Shown here: positions 10,076 to 25,845 of the stretch, piece by piece
Numbering within the stretch: the first letter of the stretch is position 1
Layout: every line of letters starts with the position of its first letter
NCBI GenBank assembly: GCA_018398765.1
Contig: JAHBMJ010000756.1
Span: 1-41,279, forward strand
DNA: 41,279 bases
Origin: Chromera velia
Taxonomy: Eukaryota; Sar; Chromeraceae
Reading direction: 5' to 3'
Program-made: the position numbers and the translations under genes
Notes under the pieces: generated by a model
Told to the model about the DNA's origin: nothing
Seen by the model: only the letters and a program-made list of their open reading frames with translations
Database searches by the model: none

Positions 10076-10109
10076 AATGAAGCTTAAAAAATCATAGGGG
10101 TCTAGAATT

Positions 10110-10265
10110 GCCATCACAACACCCTATGAAGGGGCGTTGTCGGCTTTGCATCTATATAGCGCCTTAGAGGGAGGGCGTCAACCTCCGGCCAACAGCTATA
10201 TATAACGCCCCTGCAGTAGAATACCCCTGCAGAGGCGTAGCAGGTTGTAGGTAGGCGTTGGGAGA
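10110..10265. repeat. Short palindromic repeat cluster, left of LINE 1
   Basis: The words acaacaccctat..aggggcgttg, tatatagcgcc, gggcgt and tatataacgccc alternate over about 150 bp. A clearly related cluster in the same orientation lies at about 13635-13745, on the other side of LINE 1. CAACACCCT..AGGGGCGTTG is itself an imperfect palindrome. The function is unknown; it may be a repeat family the LINE inserted into, or element ends. Confidence 0.5.
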
Positions 10266-10608
10266 GCGCTTTCCATGGCAATGGATGAACGTTCAAAAGC
10301 TATTTCATTCAAACATATATGTTGATAAGGACCTTCTTTCATCTTCTTTCACAAGAGATAAGAATGAATGAATCATGTTTAATTTTGATCTAACAACTAG
10401 ATTTTGATATATTTACTTACTTACTTAATTGTGGTTAAGCCTAGAGTCTCTAAAACCAGAGACAAATGGCAACCCATGCATGCAGTTATAAATAAAAGGA
10501 GCAAACCGCCGCAGCTTAGCCTGCTTCCACATAAATATGAACAACCACGACCCTCCGCAGCCTAGGCTGAAGCTAAAGGCTGAACAACCACACAAAACAC
10601 GCGTACAC

Positions 10609-13568
10609 TCATTTTAAACAAACTTCGATCAGTGCACTTGCCTTCTTCAGCTCCCGGTCCATAATGAATGAAATGAGCTCTCTTACATATGTCTCTTCTT
10701 CCCCGATACCTCTTCCCCCAGCTGCAGCAGTCCATCTTACTCTGCAGACCCTTTCACCGATTCCTGTTCTCTCTTTTACTCTCTCTGCCAGCAAGTGAAG
10801 TTTGGATCTAAGCTACGCTGTTCGCACACATGTAGACAATCGATGCACCGCATCGTCGATCATCTTTTTACCTTCGACTGCAGGACAGTGAATACAGTGT
10901 TCTTCGCAGGATCCACCGTGTCTCTTTCCCCCACCAGCACATGCTCGAAGGAGAGAAGTGAAAAGAAAACTACCAGACAAGAGAGAGCGAGGCAGAGTAC
11001 ACAATTGAACTGTGTAACCCCACCCCTTTCTAACCCTCCCCCCTAAAAGCAACATGGCCAGACGCTGGTGCGATCGGTTCTCTATCTGAAAATTACTCAG
11101 TCGGGAGTTGCATAGATAGATGCCACATGAACGGATAAGCCTATGCTCACCAACGGGTCTTAAAGTCAACCATTCCGACAACTATTCTGAGGCTTTTCTT
11201 TCCGTCGCTTTCTGCCTGAGTATCCATTTATTCGTTCCATTTCTCCCTCTCTGGCTTTCTTTTCTTAAAAGATCTGGTGCGATTGTCTGAAGCATGTAGA
11301 AGCATGCTACAGTAACTGGCTGAATTGGCCCATACCGGGGTCAGCGATCTGTGCCATGCATCCCAGACTGCCCGAGGAACCTCTCTTTCTGTTTTCTTTA
11401 TACTTTCTATGAAACCTCCCAACCGACAAGAAAGGATCTCTCTCATGGGACGCACACCAACCGAAACCAAAGTTGACACCTTGAAAGACTTATAGGGCAA
11501 ACGGAATGTCCAGCGCACAAATCGAAGCTGCAATGCATTAAGTGCAACAATATCTCTCTGACTTACCGGCAAGGATCGGCAAGGCTTCCAGCGAGTACGT
11601 TGCCACCGGCTCCCAGAGTGCCTGTAGTAAACGAACTTTGTATCGGGGGGGCAAGGGACTACAAGGGACCTAAGGATAAACAAGTGCCCATCACTGCCCC
11701 TAAACAGCGTTCAGCACTTTCAAGTCGGTCCCTGACTAACTTTTATGGGTCCCCTCCCTCAAACACACAACACCCAAGGTATTTATAGCTCTCTACACGT
11801 TCAACTGTCTTCCCTTCAAAAGTCACTTCCCCTTCTATTTTCCTTCTTGAGCCTGAGAGTGCGAGAACTTTTATTTTCTTTAAATTCACTTTTAACCCAT
11901 GTTCCTGACAATAAAAGGCCAAACGGTCCAAACGCCACTGCAGGTCAGAAGAAGAGTGAGCAAAAATAACAAGATTGTCTGCATAACCTATGCTCTCAAG
12001 CAGTAAGTCCGCCAATCTTATCTCCTCAGGGATACAGGCTCGCTGCTCCGTTGTTTCACTCTCCTCCCTCCTCTCTCCGCATTCTCCCTCCCTCTGTGTT
12101 TCATCTGTATCTGATTCCCGATCCAAGCCGTTAACAGCTTCCCTCCCTTCAACACTCAGAGCAAAATGAATATTATTAATAAACAAAAGAAAAAGAAGAG
12201 GAGAAAGTGGATCTCCCTGTTTTACCCCTACACTTTCGGGAAAGACCCAATCCGACCCATCCACCCTTCCCCACACATTTATATACATGGAATAAATCAT
12301 GCACACGTCCTTCTTGCTGACTCCTTCCTCTCTAAGTCTGTCAATCATTTTCTTTCTGGGTACTCGGTCAAATGCCTTGCTAAAGTCAATAAACGCTGCA
12401 AGGAGGGGTCTGTGTCTCTTCTTTGCTGAAGCCATCAGAGCATGAAGAGCAGCTATCGCTTCTCTTGTACCGACCCCCTTCCTGAAACCCACCTGTCGTT
12501 CATCTATATTGGTTGTCTCCCTTAACCGGCCATCCATCAACAACGCAAACAACTTTGCCAGAAGGCAGACGATGTGTATGGGCCTCCATTCGTTACAAGA
12601 GGGAGAGACGTAACCTTTTGGAACAGGAGCGATTCGAATGAAGTTCCACTTTTCTGGCCAGAAAGAAAAAAAGAAAAAAAGATTGAAGAAAATGAAAAGA
12701 AGAAAACGAGACAGACGAGAAGAGGAAAAGCATGAGTGTACCTGCACAGGAGAGATTCTTTCAAGGCCGGCTGCCTTTTTTGGGTCGATTGCCTTCAATA
12801 TCTTCTCACATTTATTGAAAGAGAAGAAAGGTGCCGGGGGGGGAGCTGGTGTTTTATCCTTCTTTTGAGGCTCCAGTCCGTCCCCACTGAACACATCGGC
12901 CCAAAAATTTGAAAACGAAAAGGCGGACGGCTTTTCTCCCTCACTCCCACTCTCTACCTTTTTTTTCTCTCCCTCCTCTATTTCCATAGGGCTACTGGGT
13001 CCTTAGCAGCTTCTTCCGCGAGTCTCTCCGCCTGAAGAATGGCATACTTTCTCTTTTTTCTTGCTATCAACTTCCCTCTCTCTCTGTTTAACCTGTTCAT
13101 CTTTCTCTTTGCTGTGATGCACCGCTCGTTTTCGTCCCCCCAGAGTTCCCTTTCTTCCTTCCATTCCCTTTCTGCGGATCTAACTCTCTTCTGAATCTCC
13201 CTGCATTCTTGATCTCTCCAAGGTGCGATAGCCTTTTCCTTCCTTTCACTTTTCCTCGGATGAGTTGGCTTTCGTTTTTTCTTCTTGGGTTGTGTGAGTA
13301 CATACTCCCACTGTTGGGTGAGTCTGGCTATTTGGCTTCTCGGTGGTACAGAGATAGAACAAGTGGAAGATGGAAAGGCAGAAGGTGGTATCTGAGTATC
13401 GGGGTAGAAAGAAGAAACAGACACAAGGGGAGGGGGGAAGAGGGGAGGAGGAGGAGGCGAAAGTATGGATAGAATAGGTTTGCCTTCTTTTTTCGATTCC
13501 TGAATCCTGGCATCCCACAACCCAGGCCAAAGCTTCCCTGCTAAATTAAAAGGTGTAGGCTGATACAT
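10609..13568 (-). mobile_element. LINE-type non-LTR retrotransposon 1, decayed (reverse transcriptase, Zn-knuckle)
   Basis: Read from the right, 13568-12978 encodes the basic linker that usually follows the endonuclease (KKKKRKPTHPRKSERKEKAI; PWRDQECREIQKRV). Then 12987-11743 holds reverse transcriptase motifs: AAFIDFSKAFDRVPR, GVKQGDPLSPLLFLLFIN and YADNLVIF. The catalytic YxDD box reads Y-A-D-N (11974-11985), so one metal-binding Asp is lost. Stretches at 11683-11228 and 11181-10813 continue the C-terminal region in changed frames and end in a C-x2-C-x13-H-x4-C finger at 10828-10896, followed by a last block to 10609. At least two frame changes and an in-frame TAA at 11743 show the copy is dead. 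The endonuclease domain is absent, suggesting 5' truncation. A run of TAAG repeats (minus strand) at 10409-10427 may be the 3' tail. Confidence 0.88.
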
Positions 13569-13634
13569 ATTCGTGAGTTTAGCTCAATTTTTTGTCAATG
13601 AAGGATAATGAAGGGGTGTAGCCTATCTAAGACC

Positions 13635-13745
13635 TTATATATACAACACAACACCCTAGGGGCGTTGCTCTTTAGGCAAAACGCCTTTATATACAACGCC
13701 CTTAAAGCGTAGTCCCTCAGCACGTCTCTATATACTACGCCACCC
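13635..13745. repeat. Short palindromic repeat cluster, right of LINE 1
   Basis: This cluster contains acaacaccctaggggcgttg, acgcctttatatacaacgcc and tctatatactacgcc. It matches the cluster at 10110-10265 in the key words and orientation. Confidence 0.5.
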
Positions 13746-15670
<1,925 letters not shown>

Positions 15671-15672
15671 GC

Positions 15673-15674
<2 letters not shown>

Positions 15675-15724
<50 letters not shown>

Positions 15725-15985
15725 GTGTATATGTGTATGTATGTGTGAGAGAAAGAGAGAGAGGGAGGGAGGGAGGGAGACACAGACAGGCAGACAGACA
15801 GGTAGAATCAGATTCAGTCAGAGATAGACCTGCACAGACCGACACAGACGGACAGACCGACACAGACGGACAGACCGACATAAACAGACAGACCAATACA
15901 GACAGACAGACCGATACAAACAGACAGGCAGACAGACAGGCAGACAGACAGACAGATAGACAGACAGCTAGACAAAGAGAGACGC
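15675..15985. repeat. CT tract, GA/GGGA run and CAGA array
   Basis: (CT)n at about 15678-15725 is followed by GT-rich, then GAGA/GGGA, then imperfect CAGA repeats to about 15985. From the GGGA run onward the sequence parallels positions 1-235 in copy A. Confidence 0.95.
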
Positions 15986-16129
15986 AGATAGAGACAGATA
16001 TGCAGCAATTGGCTACAGATAGTTTTGACGGTTTGGATCACCTCCCAAGTTACCTGCTTGATTGACTTTTTTTGCTTCCCTTTATGTTCAGTGACACTGT
16101 GTATGAGAGTGCATGTATATACTTATTAA

Positions 16130-17060
<931 letters not shown>

Positions 17061-17407
17061 TGCAACATGTTAATTTACATGTATGATCGGATTCTACTTT
17101 CAAAACAGGTTTTGTTCTCTTGCTCTTTACTGGGGCTGGATGTGCATTCAATGAACACTACACGAATGATTTGGTCTTTTATCCTTCCTTAGTCTATATG
17201 TCTGCCTTCCTGACTCTTTTTCCATTCTTCTTGTTTGAGACTCTGTCTGTCTCCATCTGTATGTACGCTGGATGGACTGACCTTCTCATGCATGCACATG
17301 AAAGGAGGGAGTATGTCATTGAGGGAGTGAGAGAGCATGAATAGATGAGAAAGACAGCTGAATCCGATCTAATGGATGTATGAATGGATCCATCCCTTCA
17401 CATATAT

Positions 17408-17522
17408 ACACAGACAGATGGACAAACAGACAGAAAGATAGAAAGACAGACAGAGAGAAAGATAGACGGACAAAAAAACAGGCAGACAGATAGATAGACA
17501 GACAGACAGATAGACAGATCGA
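17408..17522. repeat. CAGA/GATA tetranucleotide array
   Basis: Imperfect repeats of cagacaga, agatagac and gaaagaca. Present only in copy B of the duplication. Confidence 0.9.
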
Positions 17523-17616
17523 GTGGATCCAGGTTTTGTTTGGACATGTGACCAGTGAAGAGGGCACCAGCTATCAGTGATCGTGGTCCCCCATGAAAAC
17601 GAAATTAACATGTTGA

Positions 17617-18284
<668 letters not shown>

Positions 18285-19227
18285 TGCATGCATCGCAGCA
18301 AATCTAGGGAATGAAGCGAAACAGAGAGCAAACAAGTTTTTAGAACTGTTTACAGCCTGTTTATATGTTTTTAAAACTTTTTACAGCATTGATTAGGATC
18401 TGCGATGTACACGATCAAGCAATTCTATGCTCGATCGAATTCATATATGAAGAAAACAATCAAAAAAAATTTTTATAAGTGTTTCTGTTAAATCTCCTGT
18501 AAAGATCCATAAAGTTTTTCTTCAAAAAATATCAATGAAAAAAACGTGTAGAAAAAAAAAAAACTGGCCGTACAAAATCTTTAATATGCACACAGTTTGA
18601 TAGAAATTTTATTCAAACAAGCTTTTTTATCAATAAATTAGATCTGCTATAAATTGAACTATAGTTAAGAAACTCGATCATACAAAAAACATAAAAAATA
18701 CAACTACTTTATACAAATTTATATGTCTAGATTCAAGTTCATCTAGAAGTTATTTTTTTAAAAAATATATACTATGTATTTGGTTTATTGACGTCGTACA
18801 TTCAAAGCTAGATTCAAAGTTTGCCGTTAAGAATGACCTAGCTAATGTATGTATACTAACTTGAACAGCCTGGCACTCCTAAGCATTCAATTTGCTGTGA
18901 ACTGGGCTGTGAAGTGTTTCACATGTCTTTTGGTTGATAGGTCAACATTAAAGCTAGCATCAAAGGAGGGCGCTTAATTGTGGATTGCCGACTGTAGACA
19001 GACCAGACAATTGCCTCACCATCTGATCCATCCACCATCAATCACACACCAACTGAAGTGTTTCACGTGCGTGCATGGAGACGGTCAAATTATTCCTTGC
19101 TGGTTGCTTCTCTTTGAAACGCGAGTCCCTTTTGCTCTTCTGTCTTGAAAAATCACAACGACGGCGAACGTCAACCGAACAATTGCCCCCCGCTCGTGTC
19201 AGCTCCTTCCTAGGCTCCTTCCCAGTC
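18285..19227. other. AT-rich intergenic stretch without recognisable gene
   Basis: Very AT-rich from about 18330 to 18850, with many A/T runs and no credible open frame. Composition returns to average before the minus-strand gene that ends at 19228. Confidence 0.6.
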
Positions 19228-20024
19228 TCAAAATCCAAATAGCTGCTTCCAACAAAGCCCCGATCTTCCACGTTCTCTCCCTTTTTTATGCTTTTGATCT
19301 TCGGCCCTGGAAGCTTTTCTTATCGAGGGATTCAAAAAAGATCAACAGGATTGGCGCACACTGCCAGCAGCACGCCGCTCACCCCCTGTCCCCCTCACCT
19401 GTCCCATTCATTCAGGTAGTGAGTGCCCTTCGACACTTCTATTTTTGTCTCCAGCAAGCAATTCCTGCATGCAATGAAATGGTCGGAATGGCGTTCGAGC
19501 ATGTCTCTGGACCTTTCGCGACTGTCACCTGACCCCGTCTTTTCTCCTTGACTTTCGGAGCCCTGCAGAGACCTTCGCACTTTTCTTATTTCCCTTCCTC
19601 CACCATGTCTAAAGTGCAAGAAAAACAAACATTCAAGCCCATTCTGCGCACCTCGAGCTTCAAAAGGCAAATTGATACATGAATGTGAAAATGTGTGTGG
19701 GGCGGTGCGTGGGCAGAACGGATGGAGAACGAGACGTCCCTGTTCGTAGCATCAGCAGTCACAACAAGGAGTGAACGAAATGAACGGACTGAAGACAGAA
19801 CCAGAACAATGAAAGGATGCACAACCACTCACGGCTCTCGTTCGTAGATTATTGTTGGGGATGTGGCACCTTTGGTCTTCTTGCAATGCAGGCAGCGGAT
19901 TCTTTTTGAAGTAAAAAAGATGGACGCACATGACAGACAGAAGAGACACAAACTTCCGTGTCACAGTGGACGAAAGTCAATCACGACAGATGTACAAGGC
20001 TATGGGGAAGCTCTCTACTTCCAT
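19228..20024 (-). CDS. Small protein with two CxxC pairs (putative zinc-binding), unknown function
   Basis: The reconstructed model has exons 20024-19996, 19901-19833, 19608-19399 and 19306-19228, all phase 2, totalling 387 nt (128 residues). Splice sites are good for the inner exons: donor GCC|GTGAGT at 19833, acceptor TTCTTGCACTTTAG at 19609, donor ACAG|GTGAGG at 19399 and acceptor CTTCCAG. The first exon is the weakest call. The protein has CLHCKKTKGATSPTIIYE near the N-terminus and DHFIACRNCLLETKIEVSKG about 75 residues later, then HYLNEWDR and a short basic tail. Two CxxC pairs separated by a charged insert resemble a four-cysteine zinc-binding fold such as those of Yippee-like or zinc-ribbon proteins, but that is only a resemblance of pattern. 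It lies tail-side of the coiled-coil gene on the same strand. Confidence 0.55.
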
Positions 20025-20164
20025 CGTCTCTGGAAGTTGAAACTGCTGTGTAGGAGTCTTTTCACTTCAAAAAAACGTGCAAGGCAAAAAGGAGACGCAC
20101 AGAATCCGTGAATCATGCTCACTTGTTCTCCCTTCCCTCTCTCTCATTCCACCTCCCCTTCCTC

Positions 20165-23100
20165 TCAGACCCCTCCGCACATTCCTCCACAAGGAAGACA
20201 CCTGTTCTGCCCTCCTGCATCTGTGGTGCCTGACACTGCAAGCGGCTGGAACTGTCTGAGGGCCCGGGTGACCGGCACAGGGCCGCCCTTGGTTGGCCTT
20301 GGAGGGGGCGGAGGGGGGCCAGCAACCATGCGGGGCTGCCAGTACCTCGGGCGTTGCGCCGCGAGTACGGGGACAATTCTCGTGACAGGCCCTCTGCTTG
20401 TTGGTAGGGCTTGCAGGGGTGGTGGTTGCTTGAATACGTGACGAGGCGGGTTCTTCGTTGTGATCTGCTGGACGGGAGGCAGCATGGTGTAGGTGGTCGT
20501 GCGGTTGGTGATCTTTTGAGGGGGAACGATGGTGACGTTGTAGCGGTGAATTGTGGGAGACGGCTGGGGGGGAGGGACAACGGTGACCATGGAGAGAGAC
20601 CGAGAGAGGGCCCTCGGGATCTTGGGGGCTCTCTGTGGTGGGGGTGGAGGAACGACCAGGGACTGCATGAGGGGTGATGTGGAGACAGAAACTCCCAGAT
20701 GGGTCTTCTGTCGTGTCAGTTGTTTCTCTGGGGGGGGGACGAGGGATCTCGATGTTTGGGTCTGTAGTGATACACCTGAAGGCCTAGGAGGGGGGAGGAA
20801 CGGCATAGGGGTTGCAAGGGGGGGGGGAACTGCGTAGACGATAGGAGGGCCTGGCCTTGCGGTTCTGAGGAGGGCCTCTAGGTTCTTGAGTTTGAGAAGT
20901 AATTCCTCAATTCTCATCATCAGACGTTGCTCTCTTTCATGTGCTCTGTCAAGCTCTTCTCGGAGTTCGATCAATTCATCGTCTCTTTCGTCGTTTGAGA
21001 CCTGCAGAGATTGGACCGTTCTCCAGAGGCGACGTTTCTCTTTTCGAATCGCCTCTTGGATTGATGTGTTGTAGACTTGTTCTAAGTTGAGTTTGACGAT
21101 CGAAAAGAGAGAGGCGCGCTTCTCTTTCGAAAGTTCGTCCTCCAGCCGCTTGCGGAGGGCCTCTGACTCGGAAGTCAAGGTGAGTGCCTCTTTGTGAAGC
21201 TCTTGGATTTTGTCCTTGACCATATTCGCGAACTTTTGGCATCCGGCCGCTGTGATCATCTCAGCCATGATGCGGTCTTGCAGTGTGGCTCTCTCTGCAT
21301 GCCACTCTTCCAACGCCTTCTGCATTTCCATCTCCATTCTCTTTCGGAGGGATTCTAGTCTCTCCGCCTCCCTCTGCACTGCCCTGTCCTTTTCCTTCTT
21401 CTCAATTGCAAGTTCTGTCCCCTTCTTTGCCAGCGCTTCCTTGATTGTTGCAATGTCGGCATCTCTCTCTGCTACTGTTTTTTCTAACTTTGTGATCTTC
21501 TGAGTCATCAAAGTGAGTCGGTCCCGAAGTACCGATTTTTGCAAATCGTGAGAGGACATGTCGGACCTGTGGGTGTCTTTGGGATCCGATCCCTGACCAG
21601 TCTCGGACCCTGCCATGATTTCAGAATTCAAATTTCGGAAGGGCTCTGCTGAGGACTGCCTGCTGTCTGCCCATGCCGGAGGTAGGGCGAGGCTTTGGGC
21701 AAGATCTGTTTTGGCTGCCTCTTCGGCAACTGGGGCAAGACTGGGCTCCAGCTCTGTCTGACTGTGGGTCTGCACACATGTACAGCGTGAAAAGAAAGTG
21801 TCAGAGAGTTGAACGTCATCCATCTAGAGATTCATTTCTTCTGCATGCATGCTCTGTTTCTACAGAGTCTGAGGGAATCCTCGTTCATTCTCAGCAGAAA
21901 TCGGTGATGCAGTCTGGCTAGATCAGCTACAACTTTGTCACAGGCATGTTGCCCCGGACCTCTTGCCTTCCCTCCCTCTCGCACTGCGCGCTGACCTTGT
22001 TGGAGGATGATGAAGGCAGGGCGACGAACTGGTTCATTCTCAACAGGTTGGCAGTCCGACGTTTTGCAAGCTCGTCTGCCCTCGCCTTCTCTGCTTCCCA
22101 GAGGGATCTCAATTCGTTGTTTTCGGTCTTCGTCTTCGCGAGGTCGCTCTCTCGGTCGTCGAGAACCTTTGACAGATCACGGAGCTCTTCCTCGTGTTGC
22201 CGAATTCTCTCCTGCCACAGCGCAAGAGGGGAAGAGGGGACGAGGGGATGGCAAACAAAACAAGTAAGGAGTTTTTAGGGCTGCCTTTTCAGGAGAGGAG
22301 GAGTAAACGCGGGAAGTTTGGATTCAAATACATGGCATGTAAGCTGTGTCTAACATCTGGAGTCTTGTTTGTGAGATTGGAGCGACAACAAGAAGGGCCC
22401 GTCATTATCTGCCTGCCAAAAGAGACTAGCGATTGGACGCCCAAAGTGCTCTAAAGGAAGGGAGAAAGTGAATGGCTAAACGAAGACATGAACTTACCTG
22501 AAGTGCACGAACTTCGTCCTGCTTCTCTCGAGGTGTCTTTGGCTGGAGACCATCTTGTGTGTAGCTGAAAGAGACGGATCCTCTTTGGCCCGTTTCTTCA
22601 ATCTTTCTCACCTGCAGACAGGTAAACGGACAGACGGGCAGGCAGGCAAGAATGCAGCGGGGGATTGAGGTTAGTAGCGCACAAGGAAAGGGTCATGTTG
22701 AGGAGACAAAACGGGTTGGGACGAATCATTAATGATTCGATCAGACAAAAGAAAAGTCAAACGATCGGAAGGCAATCAGGCAAGCTGGCGGGACGTCCCC
22801 ATGTGGGGACATGTTTTTGTCCATTCATTCATTCATTCATTCATTCATTTATTTATTTTTCAATCAACGAATCGCTTCACTCGACCGACTACTTTCTTCT
22901 CAGTCAGTCGGGGAACCAGCCCGCCATGCACTTCGGCTGGCTGGGATGTGAAGGAGATGGGGGGGAGGGGCAAAAAGTGCAGCGAAAAGGTCTGTCTGGG
23001 GAGAGCTAAGTGACTTGGGGAGGCTTGCAGACAGACAGAAAAGCTGATGTGCAAAGGATATGAACAGGGAATCACTTGCCAACCAACCTGCATGCCCATC

Positions 23101-23791
23101 TCGTGAAGCATTCTCTCGGCAGAGTCTGCTCTCTGCATTGCCTTCATCTGCTGTTCTCTGAGGAAATTTCCTTCTGCCTCTGCCTCCCGAAGTCTCTGCT
23201 CCATATCGTCAACTTTCTGCAGAAGCTCGGTTTTCCCCGCTGCCACAATTTCCTCATGGCTGTCGACGATCTTCTTGAGTGTGACGTTCTCCGCAAACAG
23301 AGCGTCATTCTCCTCCTCCAGGTTGCGCTCTGCCCGCATACGGCGAAGGACGTCCTGCACGGAACGCAAATCACACACGCGCCAGCACACCCGCACACAT
23401 ACATACAAGGGCCCGCAAAGAGCTTCAATCAAGTGCAGCATGGCAAATGACTTTGGTGGCAGATGTACAGGCAGAATTCGAGAAGTTGTGCGTCCCTTGT
23501 CCCGCTCCAGCACGTCGGTCTTCGTTCACGTTTGGTGTCTGTATATATCTAGCTGTGGTATAGAGGGAAAGCAAACGGGTCTTCCTTTGCATTAATTCAC
23601 AAAAGCCAAAGTGCTCCACGCAGGGCGGGTCTCTTGTTTTCCTGAATTGCGCTCAATTTTCCTCAGAATGAACCTTTCTAGCCCGACAGAGAAAAGAGTC
23701 GTCGAATGCAGAACAGCCAGAAGGGCAGATATGCAGGTAGACAGAGAGGCAGACAGAGAGTGAGAAACACAGACAGAGAGAGAGAGAGAGG

Positions 23792-23856
<65 letters not shown>

Positions 23857-25098
23857 GGACGGACCTGGTTGCTCTGTCCCTCCGTGCCAGATTTCTCTGC
23901 AAGCCTGTTTGCAAGCTCATGAATCGTCTCGTCCTTCTTTGCAAGTTCCTTGTGGAGCTCTTCAACCACCAGCTCCATCAGCTCTGCCCTCTGCTTGAGT
24001 GCCTCTCCGAACCTCATCGGGCTTCTCTCCCCAGGACTGCCCCTGCCCGTGTGATTCACCTGTCCTGCCGCAGCCATCGCTGCAGGCAGAAAGTCTCCTG
24101 TGGGTGCGTTGCCGTACATGAAGGGGGTCTCTGGGGATCCTGGAGAGCCGGGGGCAACCATCGCGTGCGGCTGAGTGGTGTCTGACGCATGGACAGCCCC
24201 AATGGCAGAGAATGCGACTGACTGTCTTCTGGCTGCCTCTGGATTCACAGGCATTCCCCCAGATCCACCCCCCAGGTCACTCTGCGCCGCCACACTGTAC
24301 ATTGCGTAGGGGGTCTCGGGTGTTTGTCCCGCGCTAGCGGCAGCTGCTGGCTGGGACCCGAAGGGAGAGGCCGAGGCCCCCCCAGGCCCTCCAGTGAAGG
24401 GCGCAGGGGGGAAGGTGGCCTGGACCTTTGTGAGGTCAATGGGGGGGACGGGAACTTTCGGGGCAGATACTCTGCGTTCTCTTTGGGGGGACGCCTGGGG
24501 AGTGGACTGCTTGCTCTTGTTTCGAGCAGACGACTTTCCATCTTCAGAGTCGGGATGCTCAGAACCTCCAGACACGGACTTCATCTGTATGAACGAAGGT
24601 CGAAAGAGAGAAAGAGCATTATTCACATGAATCTGGGCAGGGAAAGGGAAAGGGCGTCGTTTGCATGCACGCCGGTAGGCAGACACAAAAAGAGGGAGGG
24701 ACGTCAGTTGCGTAGAGATTTAGGAAAAAAGGAAAAGGGGCGTCACTTTCATGTACGTAGACTAGTCTTAGAAAAGATGCCAAGTTAAGACAGATGATAT
24801 AGCGAGGCAAGGCTTGGTACAATAGACCCACCGAAAGCTGGTTTGAGATCTGGCTTCTTGAAGCTTGATTGTAAGGAGCCGACAGGCTAATGTTCTCCCG
24901 AGAGAGTTGGAAGGAGCGCTGAGCTGCAAGCGGAAGACTTGCGTAGAACGCGGCCGGCAGCTGAGCCTGCTCTCCAAGGGACTGCCTGCGGAATGCAGCC
25001 GCCACAATTCGGGCCATTGGCCCCTCAGGGCTCTGCTGGCCGGTTAGCTGACCGTTTCCATCAAAACGGACTTTTTTCGAGTCTGCCGAGGGATCCAT
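20165..25098 (-). CDS. Large coiled-coil protein with proline-rich VPPP tail
   Basis: Six exons: 25098-24832, 24584-23865, 23354-23088, 22611-22498, 22211-21996 and 21769-20165. Every intron is phase 0 with GT-AG ends, giving about 1062 residues (an in-frame Met at 25116 would add six). Residues 1-290 are low-complexity, Ser/Pro/Ala/Gly-rich (MDPSADSKKVRFDGNGQ start). About 295-530 and 600-835 are heptad-rich coiled coils, for example RAELMELVVEELHKELAKKD, NLEEENDALFAENVTLKKIV and ELIELREELDRAHEREQRL. The last 230 residues are proline-rich with recurring VPPP-type units (IVYAVPPP, SLVPPPEK, SLVVPPPPP, VTVVPPPQ, VTIVPPQK, TMLPPVQQ) and end CLPCGGMCGG. No enzyme domain or membrane segment was seen. 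A cytoskeletal, basal-body or scaffold role is a guess from architecture. The last exon also has its own upstream Met (21823), so it could in principle be a separate gene. Confidence 0.75.
23745..23862. repeat. GA and CAGA microsatellite in intron 2 of the coiled-coil gene
   Basis: (GA)n passes into (CAGA)n and ends two bases before the exon 2 donor (23863-23864). On the coding strand the intron therefore begins GTCCGTCCGTCTGTCTGTCT, so a tetranucleotide array starts directly at the 5' splice site. Confidence 0.9.
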
Positions 25099-25116
25099 GC
25101 TGAGAAGAGAGTTCAC

Positions 25117-25845
25117 TGTGTTCTTTCAAGGTTTTTGGAAACCGACGGTGCAGAGTATTTCTCTGGGTGCCGATGTACTGCGAGCTCCAGACTTGTTGGG
25201 ACTCTCAAGTCAATACGTGCACTGGCTAGATCCGCAGGTGCATGGCGGAACGGAACCCGAGATGAAGAGGAAGTGAGGACTTTTTATTGCACTTGCGACC
25301 TTGTCTGGAGGAAGCGGGCCTTGATAACGAGGTCCACTGTCTTGCTCCATTTGAAGAAGCCCCCAAATGAAGATAGCTGGATCGATCGATCGAGTTCTTG
25401 CTGATCGAACCACAGTTGGGACCCGGTCGATCGATCACATACACCTGTATCGGTCTACCAGCACAAAATTATACGTGCAGAAAATTGATTTGACGCAAGT
25501 ATAGATTTGCGTGCGATTTACTTTTGTGCGCGGAAAGTTAGCGGCGCTGACAATACTCCACAAAACGCTAAAATCCCTCTCCCCCAGAGATTTAAGTGGT
25601 GAGGTGTACTCAGCCTGCCCGGCCAAGGCCCCAAAGTCCATGTCAATCATGCTAAAATTAGAATAGCTTAAAAGTTATTAAAAACAGAAAAGTTTAAAGA
25701 AGCTGAACCTCACGTAAGTTTAATAGACTACTTTAAAACGACATGTCAGTGTCACCGAGTCTGTTTAAAGATCTTATTTAGCAAAATGAAAGATCTGTGG
25801 AAGATAACATAAAAAAATGAAGCTGATGAACCTCCTTTTATATGA
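25117..25845. other. Upstream region of the coiled-coil gene; no gene seen
   Basis: Presumed promoter side of the minus-strand coiled-coil gene. It contains two GATC-repeat palindromes, ggatcgatcgatcgag at about 25380 and ggtcgatcgatcac at about 25426. The right half is AT-rich. Short frames on both strands look random. Confidence 0.5.

Noticed and set aside
9815-10077. Arg/Pro/Ala-rich minus-strand frames in the GC island
   Set aside because: They reflect base composition only, with no motif or splice context.
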